NCBI GenBank assembly: GCA_002399405.1
Contig: DHDP01000001.1
Coordinates: forward strand, 49,928-113,927
DNA length: 64,000 bases
Direction of reading: 5' to 3'
Source of the DNA: Treponema sp. UBA4873
GTDB taxonomy: Bacteria; Spirochaetota; Spirochaetia; Treponematales; Treponemataceae
Position numbers and translations under genes: made by a program. Below are positions 17,016 to 25,738 of this stretch, in pieces (within the stretch, counting starts at the first letter, position 1; every line of letters begins with the position of its first letter). The notes beneath the pieces were generated by a model, which was not told where the DNA came from, did no database searches, and saw only the letters and a list, made by a program, of their open reading frames with translations.

Positions 17016-17163
17016 ACGTCCTCCAATTTTTTTCTTTCTCCCTGCTGATTGATTGTACGCCCGCGGATGAAGTTTGTAAAGGAAAACGCCGCCGGAAAAA
17101 ACATCGCGGGAAGCGGATTTGCCGGACGGTGCGTTTCATGCTAAGATAAGAACCGGAGGAATC

Positions 17164-17835
17164 ATGGAGCAGTACAAAATAATCGAAGTAAAAGAAAGTG
17201 TGTTCGCGAACAACAACAGGCAGGCGGAAAAACTGCGGGAATCGCTCAGAGCGCAGAAAACGTTCATGATAAACCTTATGTCGTCGCCCGGCAGCGGCAA
17301 GACGACGACGCTCCGCCGCACGATAGAAGCTCTGAAGAACGAGTATAAAATCGGCGTTATGGAAGCCGACATCGACAGCGACGTGGATGCAAAGACGATT
17401 GCGGCGGAAGGCGCGAAAGTCATTCAGCTGCACACCGGCGGAATGTGCCATCTTGACGCGGCGATGACGAAGCAGGGACTTGCCGGGCTTGAAACTGCGG
17501 GACTCGATCTTGTGGTTCTTGAAAACGTCGGCAACCTCATTTGCCCTGCGGAATTCGACACGGGAGCTTCGAAAAAAGTGATGATTCTGAGCGTGCCCGA
17601 AGGCGACGACAAGCCGCTGAAATATCCGCTCATGTTTACCGTGAGCGACGTTCTGCTTGTTAATAAAATAGACGCGTCGTCTTTTTTTGATTTTGATTTG
17701 AAACGCTGCGAAGGCTATGTGCGGAAAATCAATCCCGGCATCAAAATCATCCCGATGAGCGCAAAAACGGGGGAAGGTATGGACGTGTGGTTCGACTGGC
17801 TGCGGACAGAAATAAAAAACTGGCGGAACGCCTGA
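17164..17835 (+). CDS. hypB: Nickel incorporation GTPase HypB
   Basis: This 223-residue SIMIBI GTPase has the P-loop S-S-P-G-S-G-K-T-T-T, E-A-D-I-D-S-D-V-D-A (switch I), H-T-G-G-M-C-H-L-D-A (the G-domain metal-site Cys/His), E-N-V-G-N-L-I-C-P-A-E-F-D-T-G and N-K-I-D. HypB works with HypA to insert nickel into [NiFe]-hydrogenase or other nickel enzymes. The histidine-rich and high-affinity C-x-x-C-G-C N-terminal nickel sites of some homologues are absent. GGAGG (17155-17159) fixes the start. hypA lies immediately downstream on the opposite strand; no hypC-F or hydrogenase genes are in the window. Confidence 0.93.
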   Translation: MEQYKIIEVKESVFANNNRQAEKLRESLRAQKTFMINLMSSPGSGKTTTLRRTIEALKNEYKIGVMEADIDSDVDAKTIAAEGAKVIQLHTGGMCHLDAAMTKQGLAGLETAGLDLVVLENVGNLICPAEFDTGASKKVMILSVPEGDDKPLKYPLMFTVSDVLLVNKIDASSFFDFDLKRCEGYVRKINPGIKIIPMSAKTGEGMDVWFDWLRTEIKNWRNA

Positions 17836-17839
17836 CGCG

Positions 17840-18184
17840 TCAGCAGGCTTCTATTTCCTTAATCATGATTTCCTGACCGCTCACGAGGTGCGTGCTGCCG
17901 CTTGCGCAGTACGGGCAGATTCGTCCGTACTGCACGGTGCTGTACGTTTTTCCGCAGTCGTCGCACATCGTCACGGCCGGCAGGCTTTCCGTTTTCAGCT
18001 CGGCGCCTTTGAGCACACCGCTTTTTTCCGCGGCCCATTTCCAGCAGTCGCCCAGATAGTCCGGTATAATCATGGACACCTCTCCGAACTGTACGGTGAC
18101 GGCCGCGACTTTCGTGAGGTTGTTTTCTTTGCAGATGTCTTCCACTTCGCTGATGATGTGGAAGACGATTCCCAGTTCGTGCAT
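17840..18184 (-). CDS. hypA: Nickel metallochaperone HypA
   Basis: The 114-residue protein begins M-H-E-L, the nickel ligand set of HypA, and ends with a zinc site of two C-x-x-C pairs (M-C-D-D-C-G near 73 and I-C-P-Y-C-A near 89). It delivers nickel with HypB. Its ATG overlaps the stop of the 910-residue iron-sulfur flavoprotein gene (TAATG), so both are read from one message. The gene converges with hypB across five bases. Being in one operon with an Fe-S flavoprotein, without other hydrogenase maturation genes, is unusual. Confidence 0.93.
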   Translation of the reverse strand: MHELGIVFHIISEVEDICKENNLTKVAAVTVQFGEVSMIIPDYLGDCWKWAAEKSGVLKGAELKTESLPAVTMCDDCGKTYSTVQYGRICPYCASGSTHLVSGQEIMIKEIEAC

Positions 18185-20916
18185 TACTTTTTTCTTTTTC
18201 CGCTGAACCTGATTTTGACGGCGCGCTTCACCATGTACGGAAGAATCGCCTTCATCTTGTCTTCGCTTTTAATCATTCTGCTCGCTTCGGGATGGACGCG
18301 CTCAAGATGAATCGCGTCGAATCCGCATTTTGTGGTGCACACTCCGCATCCTATGCATTTGTTCGGGTCAACGACGGACGCACCGCAGCTTAAGCAGCGG
18401 GCAGTCTCTTTCCGCACCTGCTCCTCGGTAAACGGCACGCGCACGTCGCGGAACGATTTCTTCCGGTCGACGAATGCGTCGATGCCCGGAATCTGCCGGG
18501 GCGTGCTGTCGTAAGAACCGACGGAAACGGCATCCTTGTCGAGTTCTGTGAATTTCCGCAGGTTGCGGCCGATTGTAAGGCTGTTACCCGGATGTACGAA
18601 TTTGTGAATGGACAGTGCGCCTTCTTTTCCGGCCGCAATTGCGTCGATGACGAATTTGGGACCGGTGTACACGTCGCCGCCTGCGAAGACGTCGCATTCT
18701 CCCGTCTGATACGTTACGGGGTCCGCGACGACGCCCTTTCCTCTGCCGAGCTGTACGTTTGTACCGTCGAGAAGATTTCCCCATTCAATGCTCTGTCCTA
18801 TGCTGAGAAGGACGTTTTCGCATTCGACGGTGACTGTCTCGTTCTCGTCGTATTTCGGATTGAATCTGCCGTCGGCATCCTTGACGGAAACGCATTTTTT
18901 GAACGTGATGCCCGCGACTCTGCCGTCTTTTACGACGATTTCCTCAGGTCCCCAGCCGCAGTTCATTCCGATGCCTTCATCCTCAGCTTCCTCGATTTCT
19001 TCAGGAAGCGCCGGCATGATATCCCGCGTTTCAAGGCAGTATATCGACGTTTCAGCGGAGCCGCAGCGCACGGCGCACCGGGCTACGTCTATTGCGACGT
19101 TTCCGCCGCCGACAACGACAGTTCTGCCGTTCACTTTGTATTTTTCTCCGCCGCCCGCCGCGCGCAGAAAGTCTACGCCCGTCATAACGCCCGCCGCGTC
19201 TTCCCCCGGAACGCCCGTTTTCCGTCCTCCCTGACAGCCTATTGCGATGTAGAAAGCTTTGTATCCCTGCCTGCGGAGTCCGTCGATTGTAACGTCCCTG
19301 CCCGCTTCCGTACCGCAGACGATTTCGACACCCATCTCTTTCATGACGCCGATTTCCGCGGCAATAATGTTTTTTTCCAGTTTAAAAGAGGGAATGCCGT
19401 ACACGAGCATGCCGCCCGGCAGCCGGTTCTTCTCGAACACAGTCGGCTTATATCCTTTTTCCGCAAGGTAGAACGCACAGCTTAATCCCGCGGGACCTGC
19501 GCCGATAACCGCTATTTTGTCGGTATAGGCGCCGCGTCGCGAAGGAACGACGGGCTTGGGAATAAACCGGGTCGCCGCGTTAAGATCCTGCTCCGCGATG
19601 AACTTCTTCACTTCGTCGATTGCAATCGGTTTGTCGATCGTTCCGCGGGTACACGCCTGTTCACAACGGCGGTTGCAGACGCGTCCGCAGACAGCCGGGA
19701 ACGGATTTTCCCGTTTTATGAGCTCCAGCGCTTCGTCATATTTTCCCTGGGCGGCCTTTTTAAGGTAACCCTGAATTGCAATATGCGCGGGACATGCCGT
19801 TTTGCACGGAGACGTTCCCGTGTCGTAACAGTTTATGCGGTTGTTGTCCCTGTAGTCTTCGTCCCATTTTTCCGGCCCCCACGCCGCCGCATCGGGAAGT
19901 TCGTGCTGCGGGTAGACGACAGGCCCGTCTTTCGTGCAGAGCTTCTGTCCGAGTTTTACCGCGCCTGCGGGGCAGTTTTCAACGCAGCGCCCGCATGCGA
20001 CGCAGTCTTCCGGCGTCACTTTCGCGACGTACGCAGAGCGCGAAAGATTCGGCGTGTTGAACAGCTGGGAAGTGCGCAGCGCGTAGCAGACGTTGACGTT
20101 GCAGTTGCATATGGCGAAGATTTTGTCTTCACCGTCTATGTTCGTAATCTGGTGCACAAAACCGTTTTCTTCCGCCTGTTTCAGCGTGTCCATAACCTGC
20201 TCGTACGTAACGTAATGGCCTTTACCCGTCTCGACGAGATAATCAGCCATGTCGCCCACGCCGATGCACCAGTCTGACGGATCGTCGCCGCAGCCTTCGC
20301 CCATGGAACGGCGCGAGAGGCGGCACGAACACGGACCTGCGGCGTACTTGCCTTCGTACTTTTTGAGCCAGTGTGAAATGTGTTCGACGTCGGCGGACTG
20401 ATTCTCCGCGGAAATCGCCTTTTCCACCGGAATAACGTGCATGCCTATTCCCGCGCCTCCGAGGGGAACCATAGGAGTTACTTTTTCAAGCGGCAGCCGC
20501 GACATGCGTTCAAAGAAGTGAGCGACTTCAGGATGTTCTGCGAGCTGCTTTTCGTTCATGTTTGTGAATTCCGCACTTCCGGGAACGAACATAGGAAGAA
20601 CGTACTGTTTTACGTGCTGCGGATTTTCCCAGTTGTATTCGATAAGACCGACGACAGCCATTTTCTGCAGTATGTCGTCGAGGTGTTTTTCGTCTTTTCC
20701 CGTCAGCCTGGCGATTTGCGGAAGCGTCGACGGAACGCGGACTTTCATTTTCAGAGCCACTTCCGCCATTTCGTCAGTTACGACGCCGGCAAGTCCCCAG
20801 TATTCAGGATCTTCAACAGTAACTTTATGTCCGAGCCTGTCCGTGATTTTCTGCCCCAGTTTAAGTATCAGTTTCCGCGGTTTTTCCGATTTTTGAGCTG
20901 CTGCGTTTTCCTGCAT
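18184..20916 (-). CDS. GltD-like NAD(P)H/FAD iron-sulfur oxidoreductase with an N-terminal Fe-S/winged-helix-like module
   Basis: The 910-residue cytoplasmic protein has three parts. Residues about 1-340: a winged-helix-like start, Cys clusters P-C-S-C-R (about 195) and C-N-C-N-V-N-V-C (about 272), then a ferredoxin motif C-V-A-C-G-R-C-V-E-N-C-P. Residues about 365-800: a GltD-type module with C-K-T-A-C-P and C-G-R-V-C-N-R-R-C-E-Q-A-C Fe-S ligands, FAD site V-I-G-A-G-P-A-G-L-S and NAD(P) site V-V-G-G-G-N-V-A-I-D-V-A. Residues about 838-865: a further ferredoxin motif C-I-G-C-G-V-C-T-T-K-C. GltD modules pass electrons from NAD(P)H to a partner; none is encoded in frame here. It lies between dehydratase/activator genes and hypA, so electron supply to that system is an attractive inference. 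GGAGACCAC precedes the ATG. Confidence 0.8.
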   Translation of the reverse strand: MQENAAAQKSEKPRKLILKLGQKITDRLGHKVTVEDPEYWGLAGVVTDEMAEVALKMKVRVPSTLPQIARLTGKDEKHLDDILQKMAVVGLIEYNWENPQHVKQYVLPMFVPGSAEFTNMNEKQLAEHPEVAHFFERMSRLPLEKVTPMVPLGGAGIGMHVIPVEKAISAENQSADVEHISHWLKKYEGKYAAGPCSCRLSRRSMGEGCGDDPSDWCIGVGDMADYLVETGKGHYVTYEQVMDTLKQAEENGFVHQITNIDGEDKIFAICNCNVNVCYALRTSQLFNTPNLSRSAYVAKVTPEDCVACGRCVENCPAGAVKLGQKLCTKDGPVVYPQHELPDAAAWGPEKWDEDYRDNNRINCYDTGTSPCKTACPAHIAIQGYLKKAAQGKYDEALELIKRENPFPAVCGRVCNRRCEQACTRGTIDKPIAIDEVKKFIAEQDLNAATRFIPKPVVPSRRGAYTDKIAVIGAGPAGLSCAFYLAEKGYKPTVFEKNRLPGGMLVYGIPSFKLEKNIIAAEIGVMKEMGVEIVCGTEAGRDVTIDGLRRQGYKAFYIAIGCQGGRKTGVPGEDAAGVMTGVDFLRAAGGGEKYKVNGRTVVVGGGNVAIDVARCAVRCGSAETSIYCLETRDIMPALPEEIEEAEDEGIGMNCGWGPEEIVVKDGRVAGITFKKCVSVKDADGRFNPKYDENETVTVECENVLLSIGQSIEWGNLLDGTNVQLGRGKGVVADPVTYQTGECDVFAGGDVYTGPKFVIDAIAAGKEGALSIHKFVHPGNSLTIGRNLRKFTELDKDAVSVGSYDSTPRQIPGIDAFVDRKKSFRDVRVPFTEEQVRKETARCLSCGASVVDPNKCIGCGVCTTKCGFDAIHLERVHPEASRMIKSEDKMKAILPYMVKRAVKIRFSGKRKK

Positions 20917-21084
20917 GTGGTCTCCATAAAAATGTATGTGAATAGTGATAAGTTCCGGCTGCGGGCAACCGGTTTAATAATTGTACATCCGAAATCCGCA
21001 GTTGTAAATGATTCATTCTGTACAGGGCGGCTAAACAAAATATTTTCGAAAAGTGGGATAATCTGTGCTGCAGGCACACCGTCG

Positions 21085-22776
21085 TTACCGGTCGAGTGCG
21101 AACAGCGCCGCGCCGAGTGCGCCGCAGAGCTGCGCCTTATCTGATACGTGCAGTCTGATTCCGAGCCGCGACTCGAGCGCATTTACAATTCCCGCGTTCT
21201 GCGCGACGCCGCCGGTCATCATCCATTCGTCACGCGTGTGAAGGCGGGACGAAAGCGATGCGATTTTTGCCGCAACCGATTTGTTTATGCCGTGGACAAT
21301 GTCGTTCGCGCTCTTGTTCTGCGCGACGAGCGACACGACTTCCGATTCTGCGAATACTGTGCACATGCTGCTTATAGTAATGTCTTCCCTGCAGTCGATG
21401 CCGAGCCTGCTGATTTCGTCGAGCGTGAGTCCGAGTGCGCGCGCCATCGCCTCAATAAAACGTCCTGTTCCGGCGGCGCATTTGTCGTTCATGACGAAGT
21501 TCGCGACGGTGCCGTCGTCGTTCAGCACTATCACTTTGCTGTCCTGCCCGCCTATGTCTATGACTGTCCGGACCGACGGTTCAAGAAAGAATGCGCCTTT
21601 TGCATGGCACGAGATTTCGGTAACGCTTTCGTCTCCCGTTCTGATGTACTCGCGTCCGTAGCCCGTCGTTACGATGTCCGCTATCTCGTCCCGGTCCAGA
21701 TGCGCGTCGTCGAGCGCAAGCTGCAGACATTTCTCCGCACCTTTTTCGGCTCCCGCGCCCGTCGCGATTATGGACTGTGAAATAATATTTTTGCTTCTGT
21801 CGATTATTACGACGTCGGTGCTCGTGGAACCGCTGTCGATTCCTGCAAAATATTTTTTCTTCGATGTGCTCTTTTTCTCCGCCATGTTTCTTCCCCGTAT
21901 TGTCTCCGCGAACGCCTCGATTCGCGTCGCAAGCTGTCCTTCGCTCTGTTTTGTAAAATCGCTTTCTATTTTAAGCAGCGGTACGTGTATTCTGCCGTGT
22001 ATGTCCGCGTATTCCGCTCCGTAGTAATCGCAGAATTTTATTGTCAGGTAGATGATGCCGCGCAGGTTCGGATCGTTCCACAAAACGCGCCGTCCCGAAT
22101 TGTCGTTCATGCGCTGGCACGGTATCTGCCGGAGAATAGCGGCGGTATAGTCCTGCACGACGCCGCTGAATTTTTCTGCGGCTGGCAGGAGGGGAGCGAC
22201 GCTTCTGTTGCCGCTGCACGTAAGGTTGCGGACCGGGAAACCGGTGTGAGCCTCAATGTACCGCTGCAGTTCGGTACCGCTGTGCGCTCCGAGCAGTCCG
22301 ACGTACCCGCCGTCTGTCCCCGGACGGGCATCCGGGTACTGTGCGCTGCCGTTCCCACCGACGTGCGTCTCCGCAGTATCCGAAAAAGCGCTGAAGAATT
22401 TTTCCGCGCTCCATGCCTTTCCGCTGTATGCGGCGTATGCATCGTGCAGACGCACAAGTTCCTCAGCGAAGTATTTTATGCTGCAGGCGTTTGCTTCGTG
22501 CGGCAGATCGAGCATGAACAGAAACCTGCATTTTCCGCTTGCTTTTACGACGTCGTAGCAGCGGCGGATAGTGTCGCAGCAATTGATGAGCACGAGTTCC
22601 GTAATTTTTCCCGAGAGGACCGTTTCTATAATTGCTTTTCCGTAGCCGCAGAGATTCGCGTGCGCACACGAGTCGGAGCGGTCGAAGTTGTCCGGGAGCG
22701 AGTCGAACGCACGGCATTCTTCACCGAATCCCGCGAGCATCTCGATGGGAGTATATTTACAGACGTAGTAAATCAT
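21085..22776 (-). CDS. 2-hydroxyacyl-CoA dehydratase component fused to its ATP-dependent activator
   Basis: The 563-residue protein joins two functions. Residues about 1-290 resemble a 2-hydroxyacyl-CoA dehydratase (HgdA/HgdB-type) subunit: C-K-Y-T-P-I-E-M-L-A-G-F-G, I-N-C-C-D-T-I-R-R, L-D-L-P-H-E-A-N, I-P-C-Q-R-M, and the closing E-S-D-F-T-K-Q-S-E-G-Q-L-A-T-R. Residues about 303-563 are an HgdC/BcrA-type ASKHA ATPase: G-I-D-S-G-S-T-S-T-D, V-I-D-I-G-G-Q-D-S-K and the cluster cysteine of K-C-A-A-G-T-G-R-F. Activators are normally separate proteins that inject one high-energy electron into the dehydratase. The gene overlaps the upstream dehydratase gene by four bases (ATGA). The alternative identity is a double-cubane-cluster reductase system. 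Confidence 0.85.
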   Translation of the reverse strand: MIYYVCKYTPIEMLAGFGEECRAFDSLPDNFDRSDSCAHANLCGYGKAIIETVLSGKITELVLINCCDTIRRCYDVVKASGKCRFLFMLDLPHEANACSIKYFAEELVRLHDAYAAYSGKAWSAEKFFSAFSDTAETHVGGNGSAQYPDARPGTDGGYVGLLGAHSGTELQRYIEAHTGFPVRNLTCSGNRSVAPLLPAAEKFSGVVQDYTAAILRQIPCQRMNDNSGRRVLWNDPNLRGIIYLTIKFCDYYGAEYADIHGRIHVPLLKIESDFTKQSEGQLATRIEAFAETIRGRNMAEKKSTSKKKYFAGIDSGSTSTDVVIIDRSKNIISQSIIATGAGAEKGAEKCLQLALDDAHLDRDEIADIVTTGYGREYIRTGDESVTEISCHAKGAFFLEPSVRTVIDIGGQDSKVIVLNDDGTVANFVMNDKCAAGTGRFIEAMARALGLTLDEISRLGIDCREDITISSMCTVFAESEVVSLVAQNKSANDIVHGINKSVAAKIASLSSRLHTRDEWMMTGGVAQNAGIVNALESRLGIRLHVSDKAQLCGALGAALFALDR

Positions 22777-24071
22777 GCGGACTCCGTACCACCGCCGCTG
22801 CGGTTTTTGTGCTGCTTCAGCATTTCAATAAATGCGTCCATGCGCGTCGTAATCTGACCTTCGCCTGCATTGCGCGGGTCGCACGCGTCGCCGTCGAGCA
22901 CGAGCGTCGGATACCCTGCGGCTTCCAGTTCCCTTTTTACGAGTGCGGCTCCTCCGAGCGTCGCTTTGCAGCCCCAGTGGCAGAAATACACGATGCCGTC
23001 CGCGCGGATCTGTTTCGCTTTCTGCAGCGCGGTGTCTATCCGGTGCCCGATCGGACCGTTGAACGGAGAATACACAAGGCGGCGCGCCATCGATTCGTAC
23101 GGATTGTTAATATCCGCGGGGATGAGCGATTCGTACGCCATGTCGCACGCCGTTATGTGGACGTCAGGATTGTTGCTGAGTCTGCGGCTTACGTGTTCGG
23201 AACGGTACGGAATCGTGTGGAGCCATAAAATGTTAATTCCGCGGCCGGCCGGCTGTTTCCGTATTTCCTTGAGCGCGAGCTCCGTATACTTTTCCGCTTC
23301 GACCGTTCCGAGCAGCATGTGCGAGATGAACGTCGCCTGAAGTTCAGCGGTCAGGTCTCCGGCAAGGTAACGATCGGCGGAGAGCGTGAGCAGTCTGTCG
23401 TAGTTTTCCGCGGTTCGTGCTGTGTGCGTCATTGTTTCACGCAGCATGCCGACTGTAAGCGAGCGGTGTTCCTGTTCTTCGATGAACGCCGTCATGTTGT
23501 GCAGCTGGTCCGCGACGTATGTCACGGATTCTTCATTCTGCCGGTACGGTACGTCGATTTTGAAATGAGGCACGCCGAACTGTCCGGCAAGTTCGCGGAA
23601 CGTTATCTGATTCGCATCGCACGCGACGTTCGTGCTGATTATATAGCGCGGTTTCGGCATGACGCCGAGCTGTGCCGCGCCGAGGAACACTTTGTGGTAC
23701 GAGCACAGCGTCTCGGGAATTCCTGTGCTTTCCGCTTTTTCAAGGAACGTCTGCTGCGCGTGAGCTCCGGAAACGTAGCTCGAAAAACTTTCGACGCCGA
23801 ATCCGTTAAGTCCCATCGCGATGAGCGGTTCGCACGGAACGAACAAACTCACCATGACTGATTTATCCGGACGGGAGAGCGCCTTAATAATATTTTCCTC
23901 GCAGATGCATTTCAGATACTGTTTCGCATGCGAAAGTCCGCGTATGTGATGTACTTTCTTGTACCAGAGATCGGCCGTAAACGCGGTACGGAGGTATGCG
24001 CGGGAAATTTTCGGATGATGCTCTGCTGTCCTGCCGATATACGAACCGACTGTATCCAGTGATAAAATCAT
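22773..24071 (-). CDS. 2-hydroxyacyl-CoA dehydratase family subunit (HgdB-like)
   Basis: The 432-residue protein has HgdB-type features: V-P-C-E-P near residue 80, L-C-S-Y-H-K, N-V-A-C-D-A-N, and a conserved C-terminus with F-C-H-W-G-C-K-A-T and L-D-G-D-A-C-D-P-R-N, providing cysteines for a [4Fe-4S] or double-cubane cluster. Members remove water from 2-hydroxyacyl-CoA or reduce small stable molecules after one-electron activation. It is first in an operon with the activator fusion. No CoA-transferase or hydroxyacid dehydrogenase is adjacent, so the substrate is not indicated. The start has no strong ribosome site. Confidence 0.83.
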   Translation of the reverse strand: MILSLDTVGSYIGRTAEHHPKISRAYLRTAFTADLWYKKVHHIRGLSHAKQYLKCICEENIIKALSRPDKSVMVSLFVPCEPLIAMGLNGFGVESFSSYVSGAHAQQTFLEKAESTGIPETLCSYHKVFLGAAQLGVMPKPRYIISTNVACDANQITFRELAGQFGVPHFKIDVPYRQNEESVTYVADQLHNMTAFIEEQEHRSLTVGMLRETMTHTARTAENYDRLLTLSADRYLAGDLTAELQATFISHMLLGTVEAEKYTELALKEIRKQPAGRGINILWLHTIPYRSEHVSRRLSNNPDVHITACDMAYESLIPADINNPYESMARRLVYSPFNGPIGHRIDTALQKAKQIRADGIVYFCHWGCKATLGGAALVKRELEAAGYPTLVLDGDACDPRNAGEGQITTRMDAFIEMLKQHKNRSGGGTESA

Positions 24072-24151
24072 AAATTGCCGGGCCCTGTTTCATAAATTAC
24101 AGTTTACTAATAATAGTACTGCATTGTATTATTTATTACTATGAGGTTCTT

Positions 24152-24703
24152 ATGGATGAATATACCTTTCCGAACGGCAATAAAATAGAAATAATTCAGG
24201 GTGATATTACGACGCTGCACGTCGATGCAATCGCCAACGCAGCCAACTGCTCGCTGCTCGGCGGCGGGGGCGTGGACGGAGCGATTCACCGTGCGGCCGG
24301 TCCTCAGCTGCTTGAAGCCTGTATTCCGCTGCACGGATGCAGAACGGGCGAAGCGAAAATCACGCCGGGATTCCGTCTGCCCGCGAAATTCGTCGTTCAC
24401 ACGCCGGGGCCGGTATGGCACGGCGGTAACTCGAACGAGCGGCAGCTGCTTTCCGGCTGTTATCTGAACTCCATGCGTCTTGCAGACGGGAACGGCTGTG
24501 AGACACTTGCCTTTCCCTCAATCAGCACGGGTGTCTACGGGTATCCGGTTGACGAAGCGGCCCGTACCGCTGTTGCGGCAATCGCAGCGTTTATAGGCGG
24601 TGCGGAAAAGAAACCTGCGCATCTGCACACGGTCGTCATGTGCTGCTTCGATTCACGTACGAAATCGGCGTACGAAACGGCCCTTGAAGAAAAATTTTCC
24701 TGA
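24152..24703 (+). CDS. Macro-domain protein (ADP-ribose/O-acetyl-ADP-ribose deacetylase type)
   Basis: The 183-residue single macro domain has G-D-I-T-T-L-H-V-D-A-I-A-N-A-A-N, L-L-G-G-G-G-V-D-G-A-I-H-R-A-A-G and F-P-S-I-S-T-G-V-Y-G-Y-P, the adenine, diphosphate and distal-ribose binding loops of YmdB/MacroD-type proteins. These hydrolyse O-acetyl-ADP-ribose or mono-ADP-ribosylated protein side chains. A sirtuin, which makes O-acetyl-ADP-ribose, is encoded at 29843-30601, though not in the same operon. GAGG precedes the ATG, and the next gene's promoter overlaps the stop codon. Confidence 0.92.
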   Translation: MDEYTFPNGNKIEIIQGDITTLHVDAIANAANCSLLGGGGVDGAIHRAAGPQLLEACIPLHGCRTGEAKITPGFRLPAKFVVHTPGPVWHGGNSNERQLLSGCYLNSMRLADGNGCETLAFPSISTGVYGYPVDEAARTAVAAIAAFIGGAEKKPAHLHTVVMCCFDSRTKSAYETALEEKFS

Positions 24704-24732
24704 TTGACAAATATCGATTACCTTTGTACGAT
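24704..24732 (+). promoter_or_regulatory. Promoter giving a near-leaderless HAD phosphatase mRNA
   Basis: TTGACA (24704-24709) and TACGAT (24727-24732) have the ideal 17-base spacer. The -10 ends nine bases before ATG 24742, so the 5' leader would be about three bases. No Shine-Dalgarno is present. Confidence 0.65.
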
Positions 24733-24741
24733 TTTTTACAT

Positions 24742-25584
24742 ATGAACACGATAAAACTCCCCTCGGGAAAACTTGACGTACGGATTATTGCGCTCGACCT
24801 CGACGACACGCTGCTTAATCGTGAATTAAAAATAACGCCGCGCACCGTTGCTGCGCTGCAGAAAGCCGCCGGAAAAGGAATTTACATAGTGCTCTGCTCG
24901 GGACGGGCCGAAAACGCCATTCTGCCGTATGTCCGTCAGCTTAACATCGCGGGTTTTCAGGCGGGCCGCTATTTGATTGCGATTAACGGCTCTATCGTGT
25001 TCGACCTTCATACACGCATTCCCATTATGACCAGAAAACTGGGCGCCGACGTACTGCGTTTTGTATACGAAGAAGCGAAAAAACGAGGACTGCCCGCGCA
25101 GGTGTACGACGCATCGACGATTTATGCGTCCGAGGACAACAAATGGACGCAGGTCGACGCGCAGCTCAGCGGGCTCCGCCTTGAAATTGTGAATGATTTT
25201 TCATCTTTCATGGAAAACGGGCATCCGAAAATGGTCGTACCGGCCGACCCGGCTGATGTGGAAAAATTCACTCCGTTTCTGCGGGAACAGCTGAAAGGAC
25301 GCGCGGAAATATTTATAAGCAAGCCGTTTTTTCTTGAAATTATGCCGCCGGACTGCGGAAAGGGAGAAGCTCTCGAATGGCTCGCGTCCGGACTCGGCAT
25401 TCCCCAGTCCAAAACGATGGCATTCGGCGACAGCATGAACGACGAAACAATGATACGGAAATCAGCGTACGGTGTGGCTATGTGCAACGGACTCGAATAT
25501 ATTCAGGACGCCGCAAAATTTGTGACGCGCCGGAGCAACAACGAGGACGGCATCGCCGATTTTCTCGAAGAATTTGTATTATAA
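24742..25584 (+). CDS. Cof-type HAD-superfamily phosphatase
   Basis: The 280-residue HAD IIB hydrolase has motif I L-D-L-D-D-T-L-L (nucleophile and acid/base aspartates), motif II C-S-G-R, and motif III/IV G-E-A-L-E-W-L and F-G-D-S-M-N-D-E-T-M. Cof-type enzymes are broad phosphatases of sugar phosphates, PLP, FMN and similar metabolites. ATG 24742 is chosen over the TTG at 24724 because the latter lies within the -10 region. Translation would begin close to the mRNA 5' end. Confidence 0.9.
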   Translation: MNTIKLPSGKLDVRIIALDLDDTLLNRELKITPRTVAALQKAAGKGIYIVLCSGRAENAILPYVRQLNIAGFQAGRYLIAINGSIVFDLHTRIPIMTRKLGADVLRFVYEEAKKRGLPAQVYDASTIYASEDNKWTQVDAQLSGLRLEIVNDFSSFMENGHPKMVVPADPADVEKFTPFLREQLKGRAEIFISKPFFLEIMPPDCGKGEALEWLASGLGIPQSKTMAFGDSMNDETMIRKSAYGVAMCNGLEYIQDAAKFVTRRSNNEDGIADFLEEFVL

Positions 25585-25703
25585 ATCAACGACCTCGCTT
25601 CAAGGGGCGGGGTATTACTTCTCCGCACGAATAAAGCGTCCGCAAAAGCCTGACTGATTTTTCATACGGTCCGAATGTCTCCGGATCCTGTCCCGCAGTT
25701 TCT

Positions 25704-25732
25704 TTGACAGATCGCGGGTGGGGGATTACTAT
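25704..25732 (+). promoter_or_regulatory. Promoter giving a leaderless DRTGG-protein mRNA
   Basis: TTGACA (25704-25709) and TACTAT (25727-25732) have a 17-base spacer. The -10 ends six bases before ATG 25739, placing the expected +1 on the start codon itself. No ribosome site is present at a usable distance. Confidence 0.65.
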
Positions 25733-25738
25733 ATAAGT

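Noticed and set aside
18592..19485. 297-codon forward open frame
   Set aside because: It is antisense to the well-supported Fe-S flavoprotein gene and has no recognisable domain.
21985..22857. 290-codon forward open frame
   Set aside because: It is antisense to the dehydratase/activator fusion and does not resemble any protein.
23433..23441. Half of a parS-like sequence (TGTTTCACG)
   Set aside because: The second half of the 16-base palindrome is absent and the site lies within a coding region.
25593..25612. CCTCGC/GCGGGG hairpin after the HAD gene
   Set aside because: The stem depends on a G-U pair and no T-run follows, so a terminator claim is not justified.
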